The position numbers were made by a program, and so were the translations under genes. A stretch of DNA of 11,017 nucleotides from Chloroflexota bacterium (GTDB taxonomy: Bacteria; Chloroflexota; Dehalococcoidia; Dehalococcoidales; Fen-1064), in the NCBI GenBank assembly GCA_026389745.1, contig JAPLHG010000085.1, positions 1 to 11,017 of the forward strand, in the 5' to 3' direction. Below the pieces are notes generated by a model that was given only the letters and a program-made list of their open reading frames with translations, was not told the origin of the DNA and made no database searches. Numbering within the stretch: the stretch's first letter is position 1; each line of letters starts with the position of its first letter. Below are positions 5,473-11,017 of this stretch, piece by piece.

Positions 5473-7770
5473 ATGACATATATTTACTCATTGCACGATG
5501 GGTGCGAAGATAAAAATGAACTAGGAAACAAGGGCGGTAATCTTGTTACCATGGCGGCAAAGATAGGGCTCCCGGTGCCCTCAGCTTTCGTTCTTTCTAT
5601 TAGTGATGCCTATAGGCAGTACAAAAGGACCGGCAAACTGGACGAGGCGGAAATTGATAAAGCCATGGCATCTCTCGAAAAGGAGATGAAAAGGGAATTA
5701 GGCAAGGGGCTCGAGGTCTCGGTACGGTCTTCTGGCCCGGTATCTATGCCTGGTATGATGGATACCATTCTCAACATCGGTGATATGAATAAAGTCAAAG
5801 CCTCCATCCAACAGGTCTTTGAATCGTGGGATAGCAAACGCGCTATTGAATATCGTCGTTTGAACAGCATTCCTTCTGACCTCGGTACTGCTGCCATCGT
5901 ACAGGCGATGGTTTATGGTAATAGAGATGCTGATTCCGGTACAGGCGTTGTGTTCACTCGCAATCCGAGTACCGGCGAAAGAGGTCTCTTCGGTGAATAT
6001 CTTAGCGAGGCACAGGGCGAAGACGTCGTCTCCGGTGCCAGGACACCTGTCCCGGTAGCCAGTCTGAAGACAAAAATGCCCAAAGTATACGCAGAACTGG
6101 ATAAGATAACCAAACAACTTGAGTCGTATTATCATGACATGCAAGATGTTGAATTCACTGTCGAGTCCGGTAAACTTTATATCCTCCAGACAAGGTCCGG
6201 GAAGAGAGGTGGTTATGCCGCAGTCAAGATTGCAGTCGATATGGTAGCTGAAGGACTGATTACTCGCGAAGAAGCCGTATTACGTGTGACTGTTGAAGCC
6301 CTGCGGTCATTGCTACATAAGAGAATAAAATCACCTGAGTCCTACAAACCGTTGACCCAGGGGCTTAATGCTGCACCCGGTGCCGCTGGCGGTAAGGTTG
6401 TTTTTGAACCTGCTGAAGCAGCGGCATTGGCAAAGCAGGGCGTTGCTACAATTCTAGTTCGTCCCGAGACCAGCCCTGATGATATTCACGGCATTGCTGC
6501 GGCAGTTGGCGTGTTGACCCAGAAAGGTGGGCTGACTTCCCATGCCGCTATTGTGACACGTGCTATGGGCAAGGCTTGCGTTTGTGGCGCTGAGACGATT
6601 AGTGTAGATATGAAAGCAGAACATTTTGTCGTTGGTGAAAAAGTCGTTAAGAAAGGTGACGAGATTACGATTGATGGCAGTACGGGGAATGTGTACCTAG
6701 GTCTGTTGCCATTGGAAGAAGTGTCCGTTGTTCCCGAGTTGGCTGAACTTATAAGCTGGTGTAATGGTTTTAAGCGTCTTGGTGTACGTACTAACGCTGA
6801 TACTCCTGAGATGATTGCCCAAGCCGTACAGTTTGGCGCCGAGGGTGTCGGCTTATGTCGGACTGAGCGCATGTTCAACGAGCCTGACCGTCTCAATGTT
6901 ATCAGGTCATTTATACTCGCTGATACGGATGAGGAGAGGCAGGCGGCCATCAAGAAACTGCTTCCCTTGCAGAAAAAAGACTTTACCGCCATATTTAAGA
7001 AGTTGAATGGTTTACCCATTATTATCCGTTTGCTGGACATGCCGCTACATGAATTTCTGCCTGCCGAGAAGGATACTACCGACCCCAAGGTCAAGAAGAG
7101 GATTGCAGAACTTAGGGAAGTTAACCCGATGTTGGGGCATAGAGGCATCAGACTTGCGGTAACTCATCCGGAGCTGTACAAGATGCAAATTGAGGCAATT
7201 GAGCAAGCGATGACTGCAGTGCCTGCCAACGTTTCCATAATGTTCCCGCAGGTGATGGCAGTTGAAGAGGTCAATCTGGTAAAAACATTCTTTAAGGACA
7301 CTGACATCAAAATAGGTGTCATGGTGGAGACTGTACGTGCCGCTATGACGGCTGACCAACTGGCTGAGGCAGTTGCCTTCTTCTCCTTCGGTACCAATGA
7401 CCTGACACAAGCTACTCTATCTTTCAGTCGTGAAGACGCTGAAGAGAAATTCCTGGCGCCTTATCTGGAAAAGGGGCTCCTGAAGAACGACCCGTTTGAA
7501 GTGCTTGATATTCAGGGTGTGGGTAAAGTGATGGAGGCCGCTGTTTTCTGGGGACGGCGAGCTAAAAAGGATTTGGAAATTGGCGTTTGTGGTGAGCAGG
7601 GCGGCGAGCCGAAATCGATTCGCTTCCTCCATGCAATCGGTGTCGATTATGTTAGCTGTAGCCCGTTCCGTATCCCCATTGCCAAGTTAGCGGCGGCGCA
7701 GGCGGCACTTAAGGAGAAAATGAGTGTCAAAGCCGAGGACGCTGTCGCCAAATCAGTGAGCTTAATGTAG
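5473..7770 (+). CDS. ppdK: Pyruvate, phosphate dikinase, compact form
   Basis: Interconverts pyruvate + ATP + Pi and PEP + AMP + PPi; it may work in glycolysis or gluconeogenesis in anaerobes. Domain order is intact: N-terminal ATP-grasp part (GNKGGNL at 18-24, SVRSSGPVSMPGMMDTILN at 83-101, VFTRNPSTGERG at 160-171, LQTRSGKR), the swivelling phosphohistidine domain (GGLTSHAAIVTRAMGK, catalytic His357) and the C-terminal PEP/pyruvate barrel (RLLDMPLHEFLP, GTNDLTQ, VCGEQGG, SCSPFRIPIAKLAAAQA with Cys729). At 765 residues it is about 100 shorter than typical PPDK (about 870-880). The loss maps between MMDTILN and VFESWDSKRA, residues 101-115, where usual enzymes have a helical subdomain. The start follows GAGGGGG at good spacing, and a strong terminator follows. 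Alternative: a related PEP-utilising dikinase, but the motifs favour PPDK. Confidence 0.93.
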   Translation: MTYIYSLHDGCEDKNELGNKGGNLVTMAAKIGLPVPSAFVLSISDAYRQYKRTGKLDEAEIDKAMASLEKEMKRELGKGLEVSVRSSGPVSMPGMMDTILNIGDMNKVKASIQQVFESWDSKRAIEYRRLNSIPSDLGTAAIVQAMVYGNRDADSGTGVVFTRNPSTGERGLFGEYLSEAQGEDVVSGARTPVPVASLKTKMPKVYAELDKITKQLESYYHDMQDVEFTVESGKLYILQTRSGKRGGYAAVKIAVDMVAEGLITREEAVLRVTVEALRSLLHKRIKSPESYKPLTQGLNAAPGAAGGKVVFEPAEAAALAKQGVATILVRPETSPDDIHGIAAAVGVLTQKGGLTSHAAIVTRAMGKACVCGAETISVDMKAEHFVVGEKVVKKGDEITIDGSTGNVYLGLLPLEEVSVVPELAELISWCNGFKRLGVRTNADTPEMIAQAVQFGAEGVGLCRTERMFNEPDRLNVIRSFILADTDEERQAAIKKLLPLQKKDFTAIFKKLNGLPIIIRLLDMPLHEFLPAEKDTTDPKVKKRIAELREVNPMLGHRGIRLAVTHPELYKMQIEAIEQAMTAVPANVSIMFPQVMAVEEVNLVKTFFKDTDIKIGVMVETVRAAMTADQLAEAVAFFSFGTNDLTQATLSFSREDAEEKFLAPYLEKGLLKNDPFEVLDIQGVGKVMEAAVFWGRRAKKDLEIGVCGEQGGEPKSIRFLHAIGVDYVSCSPFRIPIAKLAAAQAALKEKMSVKAEDAVAKSVSLM

Positions 7771-7787
7771 GAATTTATCCGGTAAGT

Positions 7788-7834
7788 AAATCTCCAGTCC
7801 TGACTTCTTCGTCGGGGCTGGAGATTTTTATTTT
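7788..7834 (+). terminator. Rho-independent terminator of ppdK
   Basis: AAATCTCCAGTCC (7788-7800) pairs with GGGCTGGAGATTT (7815-7827) with one T-G wobble, followed by TTTTTATTTT. Begins 18 bp after the ppdK stop, so ppdK is transcribed alone. Confidence 0.92.
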
Positions 7835-7912
7835 GGGGGGCTAAATTTGTCCTCTCTCCTCTATTTCTGCTATTGTTAAATTGTAGGGTTGTTCTAATTA
7901 CAGGAGGCATCG

Positions 7913-8131
7913 ATGAAAGAGAAGGTTGAAGCCGCATTGAATCAAATCAGACCGGCATTGCAGGCAGATGGCGGCGATGTTGTACTGGTTGATGTTAAAG
8001 ATGGTATTGTCACCGTGAAACTGACCGGTCATTGTGCCGGTTGTCCGATGTCAACGATGACCCTCAAAAACGGCATCGAGCGTATTCTCAAGAGTCAGGT
8101 CCCCGGCGTCAAAGAAGTCGTCCCCGTCTAG
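7913..8131 (+). CDS. NifU C-terminal-domain Fe-S scaffold protein
   Basis: A 72-residue stand-alone NifU C-terminal (Nfu) domain. LQADGGDVVLVDV (17-29) is the family signature, and CAGCP (Cys41, Cys44) is the CxxC that binds a [4Fe-4S] cluster between two subunits for delivery to apo-proteins. The N-terminal A-type-like domain of E. coli NfuA and the IscU-like domain of NifU are absent, as in many short Nfu proteins. AGGAGG seven bases before ATG is an excellent ribosome site. The next gene, a hydrogenase maturation protease, begins 11 nt after the stop, so they are one operon; a role in supplying hydrogenase or related Fe-S enzymes is inferred from that. Confidence 0.95.
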   Translation: MKEKVEAALNQIRPALQADGGDVVLVDVKDGIVTVKLTGHCAGCPMSTMTLKNGIERILKSQVPGVKEVVPV

Positions 8132-8142
8132 TCGCAACAGTA

Positions 8143-8592
8143 ATGGACACTCTCGTCCTTGGTGTTGGTAATCCTATCCTCACTGATGATGCTGTCGGCT
8201 TCAGGATTGCTCATCTGTTAAAAGAGGCGAAGTCTGAACTAACTGTCATTGAGACGGCGGAAGCAGGGCTGACTCTTCTGGAACTGGTGACTGGCTACGA
8301 TAGGGTTATTATCATCGATTCCATCAAAACCGGACGTAGCAAACCCGCCAGTCTTTATGAACTAACCCTTGAACAAATAGACCCTTCCTGGAATTTCTGC
8401 TCTACTCATGGCATAGATATTAGGATGGTTTTTGAGTTGGGACACAAGCTCGGCTACAAATTACCTGCTCAACTCAGTATCTACGGTATTGAAGTCAAAG
8501 ATGACAAAAACTTCGGGGAAAAGTGTACCGAGGAAGTAGAAAACAGTATCCCCGAGATTGTCGACGAAATCATCACACGCGAAAAGCTATAA
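8143..8592 (+). CDS. Hydrogenase maturation endopeptidase (HyaD/HybD/HycI family)
   Basis: This family clips the C-terminal extension of the [NiFe]-hydrogenase large subunit after nickel insertion. The 149 residues show GVGNPILTDDAVG at 7-19 (family GxGNxLxxDDGxG; Asp16 at the first nickel-ligand position), IIIDSI with Asp59, and CSTHGIDI with His89, corresponding to the three metal-sensing residues of HybD. Length is typical. The ATG at 8143 is chosen because homology begins there; the frame stays open upstream only because it overlaps nfu. No Shine-Dalgarno precedes it, so translation is probably coupled to nfu. hypF follows 167 bp downstream. No hydrogenase subunit is in the window, so the target enzyme cannot be named. 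Confidence 0.92.
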   Translation: MDTLVLGVGNPILTDDAVGFRIAHLLKEAKSELTVIETAEAGLTLLELVTGYDRVIIIDSIKTGRSKPASLYELTLEQIDPSWNFCSTHGIDIRMVFELGHKLGYKLPAQLSIYGIEVKDDKNFGEKCTEEVENSIPEIVDEIITREKL

Positions 8593-8606
8593 CTCCGCAT
8601 TAAATT

Positions 8607-8676
8607 CCCATCATTCTGGCGAAAGCCAGAATCCAGAAGAAAATTATTATGGATTCCGTATCAAGGACGCGATGAC
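8607..8676. repeat. REP-like palindromic repeat
   Basis: ATTCTGGC-GAAA-GCCAGAAT (8613-8632) is a perfect 8-bp hairpin with a GAAA loop, followed by TCCAG, a spacer, and GGATTCC...GATGACA. The layout matches the widespread dispersed element CATTCYGGCGAAAGCCRGAAT...TGGATTCC...GATGAC. The right half is degenerate. It lies between the protease and hypF genes and could stabilise or separate the transcripts. Confidence 0.7.
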
Positions 8677-8712
8677 ATTGGAGTATTGCTAAATAGTCCT
8701 ATCTACTGCCAA

Positions 8713-8743
8713 TTGGCTTAGGATTCATAACGTAGGGTATAAT
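8713..8743 (+). promoter_or_regulatory. Possible promoter for hypF
   Basis: A consensus TATAAT (8738-8743) lies 16 bp before the hypF ATG, with TTGGCT (8713-8718) 19 bp upstream of it, a longer than ideal spacer. The predicted leader would be about 10 nt and would contain the GGGAG Shine-Dalgarno, which is tight. Confidence 0.4.
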
Positions 8744-8759
8744 CAATTCGGGAGATATA

Positions 8760-11017
8760 ATGAGTGGGGTACAGTCCCGAGCAAACCAAAGAGCCATCAT
8801 CAGTGTCCGTGGCGTGGTGCAGGGAGTCGGTTTCCGTCCGTTTGTCTATCGTCTGGCGACACAATATAATCTGTGTGGCTGGGTGCGTAATACCTCAGGC
8901 AACGTAGAAATTGAGGTTGAAGGCAATGAGGCAGAAGTCGGCCGTTTCCTGAGTGAACTAACTCTCCAATCTCCCCCGATTACGCGGATTGAAAATATCC
9001 AGACATCCTTTTCTCATCCTGCTGGTTACATCGATTTCCGGATTAAAGAAAGCCTTTCTCAGAAAGACAAATACCAGCTAGTTTCACCGGATATTGCCAC
9101 CTGTAAGGGTTGTCGCAATGAGATTTTCAATCCCGACGACCGACGTTTTCATTATCCCTTCACCAACTGTACCAACTGTGGACCCAGGTTCACCATCATT
9201 AAAGATATTCCTTACGACCGACCAAAGACCACGATGCGCGAATTCAAAATGTGTCCCCGATGTGAACAGGAATATCACGACCCTCTAAACAGACGTTTTC
9301 ATGCTCAACCCAATGCCTGTCCTGAATGTGGACCCCAATTGAAACTGGTTGATGCTGACGGTAAGCAAATTAAGTGTGCCGATGTCATTAAGAAAGCCAG
9401 CCAACTACTGAAGCAGGGGGAAATACTGGCAATCAGGGGGCTGGGTGGCTTTCAACTTGCCTGCGATGCCACAAATCAGACAGCCATCAACCTGCTGAGG
9501 TATAGAAAAAAGCGACTCGCCAAGCCATTCGCTGTGATGGTGGCAACAATAGATGGTGTTAGAAAGCACTGTCGGGTTTCTACTGAAGAGGCACGATTGC
9601 TGGAGTCGCCGGAAAGTCCAATTGTTCTTCTGCGGTGGGATAACAAGACCTCAAATATTACCCCTTCAGTAGCACCGGATTTAAATTACATGGGGATGAT
9701 GTTGCCCTACACGCCCCTGCATCATCTTTTGTTGCAAGAAGTTGCATTACCATTGATAATGACCAGCGGCAATCTCAGCGAAGAGCCTATTGCCAAGGAT
9801 AATGATGAGGCGCTTGTCAGGCTGAAAGGCATCGCTGACTATTTTCTATTACACAATCGTGGCATTTATGCCCGCTACGATGATAGTGTCTATATGGTTG
9901 AAGAAGACAAGCCGGTCGCTCTCAGACGCGCCCGCGGCTATGCTCCGTATCCTATCCCTCTGCCTTTCAAATCTAAGCAAATCTTTGCCTGCGGAGCGGA
10001 ATTGAAAAACACCTTCTGTATCACGCGAGATGAGCATGCTTTTGTCAGCCAGCACATCGGAGATATGGAAAATGAAGAGACACTGGAGCATTTTGAGAAT
10101 ACCATCGAGCTTTACAAACGACTTTTCCGCATCAAACCGGAGATCATTGCCTGCGATATGCACCCGGAGTATCTGTCCAGCAAATATGCTCGCCGACTTA
10201 GCGCAGAACAAAGGCTGAAGCTTGTACCGGTACAGCATCATCATGCGCATATTGTCAGTTGTATGGTAGAAAACAATGTGGATACGCCTGTCATCGGTAT
10301 TGCCTTTGACGGTGTCGGTTATGGCACTGATGGCGCTATCTGGGGAGGCGAGTTCTTAATAGCTGACTGGGCTGGTTTTCAAAGACTGGGGCACTTTGAG
10401 TATGTGCCGATGCCGGGCGGCGCTGCCGCTATCAGAAAGCCATATCGTATGGCACTGGGTTATCTTTACTCACTGCTCGGTGAAGATTTTTCGTTGGATG
10501 GTTTGCCTCTAGCTAAACTCAAAACTGCCGAGACTGATATAATAAGACAACAGGTGCAAAAACGGGTCAATTGTCCCTTGACTTCCAGTGTGGGGCGACT
10601 CTTTGATGCGGTTGCTTCTTTGGCAGGTTTGAATTATGAAATCGATTACGAAGCTCAGGCGGCAATTGCATTGGAAATGCAGGCACCTGATAAAATAAGA
10701 AAAAACAAAGTGGGCACTTATCCATTCTCATTTACAGAAGAGTCGGAAGTTACAGTCGTGAAACTGGGAGAGTTATTCTCATCTGTAGTTTGGGATATTA
10801 AAAATTGTGTTGCTGTGTCTGTAATATCGCTAAAACTTCATCAGGCCGTGGCGAGAATCGCTGTTGATATGTGTAAAAGAATTTCTGATAAGACAGACAT
10901 AAAACAGGTAACTTTAAGTGGCGGTGTTTTTCAGAATCGGTTGCTCTTGAAGCTAATAACAATGGGATTACGGCAGGAAGGTTTTGAGGTGCTCACACAC
11001 CATCTTGTACCCTGTAA
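8760..11017 (+). CDS. hypF: Carbamoyltransferase HypF, partial at right edge
   Basis: HypF uses carbamoyl phosphate and ATP to carbamoylate the C-terminal Cys of HypE, the first step in making the cyanide ligands of the [NiFe]-hydrogenase active site; cytosolic. 752 codons are open to the window edge; family length is about 750-780. Domains in order: acylphosphatase (about 10-95, GVVQGVGFRPF); two zinc fingers, each Cx2Cx18Cx2C (Cys115/118/137/140 and Cys165/168/187/190); YrdC-like domain (about 205-400, KRLAKPFAVM, TSGNLSEEPIA, RRARGYAPYPI); and the Kae1-like domain with VQHHHAHIVSC (His493-495, 497) and FDGVGYGTDGAIWGGE. The visible end, SGGVFQNRLLL...LTHHLVPC, is just before the usual N-D-G-G-xx-xGQ terminus. 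GGGAG seven bases before ATG sets the start, and an in-frame TAG at 8733 limits any extension. Confidence 0.97.
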   Translation, partial: MSGVQSRANQRAIISVRGVVQGVGFRPFVYRLATQYNLCGWVRNTSGNVEIEVEGNEAEVGRFLSELTLQSPPITRIENIQTSFSHPAGYIDFRIKESLSQKDKYQLVSPDIATCKGCRNEIFNPDDRRFHYPFTNCTNCGPRFTIIKDIPYDRPKTTMREFKMCPRCEQEYHDPLNRRFHAQPNACPECGPQLKLVDADGKQIKCADVIKKASQLLKQGEILAIRGLGGFQLACDATNQTAINLLRYRKKRLAKPFAVMVATIDGVRKHCRVSTEEARLLESPESPIVLLRWDNKTSNITPSVAPDLNYMGMMLPYTPLHHLLLQEVALPLIMTSGNLSEEPIAKDNDEALVRLKGIADYFLLHNRGIYARYDDSVYMVEEDKPVALRRARGYAPYPIPLPFKSKQIFACGAELKNTFCITRDEHAFVSQHIGDMENEETLEHFENTIELYKRLFRIKPEIIACDMHPEYLSSKYARRLSAEQRLKLVPVQHHHAHIVSCMVENNVDTPVIGIAFDGVGYGTDGAIWGGEFLIADWAGFQRLGHFEYVPMPGGAAAIRKPYRMALGYLYSLLGEDFSLDGLPLAKLKTAETDIIRQQVQKRVNCPLTSSVGRLFDAVASLAGLNYEIDYEAQAAIALEMQAPDKIRKNKVGTYPFSFTEESEVTVVKLGELFSSVVWDIKNCVAVSVISLKLHQAVARIAVDMCKRISDKTDIKQVTLSGGVFQNRLLLKLITMGLRQEGFEVLTHHLVPC

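Noticed and set aside
6486..7148. A 220-codon minus-strand frame inside ppdK, and similar antisense frames in asd and hypF
   Set aside because: They are antisense to strongly conserved coding sequence, are Ser/Pro-rich as expected from codon shadows, and lack ribosome sites.
8032..8142. Longer 186-codon form of the hydrogenase protease
   Set aside because: The extra residues overlap nfu in another frame and resemble no protease N-terminus; family homology begins at the ATG at 8143.
1..11017. CRISPR arrays, insertion sequences, integrases, toxin-antitoxin pairs
   Set aside because: No regularly spaced direct repeats, no transposase or integrase-like protein and no small toxin-antitoxin pair were seen on either strand.

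Overview
The window reads as ordinary bacterial chromosome with moderate GC. The genes suggest an anaerobic, hydrogen-metabolising bacterium: a hydrogenase maturation endopeptidase, HypF, a PPi-linked pyruvate phosphate dikinase and an archaeal/fungal-type aspartate-semialdehyde dehydrogenase. A Dehalococcoidia-like (Chloroflexota) source fits this mix, but that is inference from gene content; no rRNA or other phylogenetic marker is present.

Left third (1-2600): a possible gene tail (2-121), an unrecognised 136-codon gene (201-611, minus), a four-TPR protein (679-1356, minus) and a divergent five-TPR protein (1537-2157, plus). All three full genes have nearly the same 16-bp AT-rich element just upstream (AAATAACTAATACAAT or 1-2 mismatches), so they look co-regulated. 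In the first gene the element overlaps the apparent ATG, and the only good Shine-Dalgarno points to an in-frame ATA. A decayed C-terminal piece of a DUF2779-type protein follows (2181-2588, minus).

Middle (2800-4100): a tRNA cluster Trp-Leu(GAG)-Gly-Leu(CAA)-Gln, then a membrane-protein pseudogene on the opposite strand (3313-3765) whose frame is open except for two stop codons, then tRNA-Asn with its own promoter and terminator.

Right half (4100-11017): asd (minus) and ppdK (plus) are divergent. Between them a perfect 18-bp inverted repeat flanks 140 bp, and a near-consensus promoter facing ppdK starts at the inner edge of the left arm. This geometry is that of an invertible promoter switch, which on inversion would face asd. 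The PPDK lacks about 100 residues of the N-terminal nucleotide-binding domain while keeping the catalytic His and Cys. After a strong terminator come a stand-alone NifU-type Fe-S scaffold and a hydrogenase maturation protease (11 nt apart), a REP-like palindromic repeat, and hypF, which runs off the right edge about 20 or more residues before its expected end. These last three genes form a hydrogenase/Fe-S maturation group.
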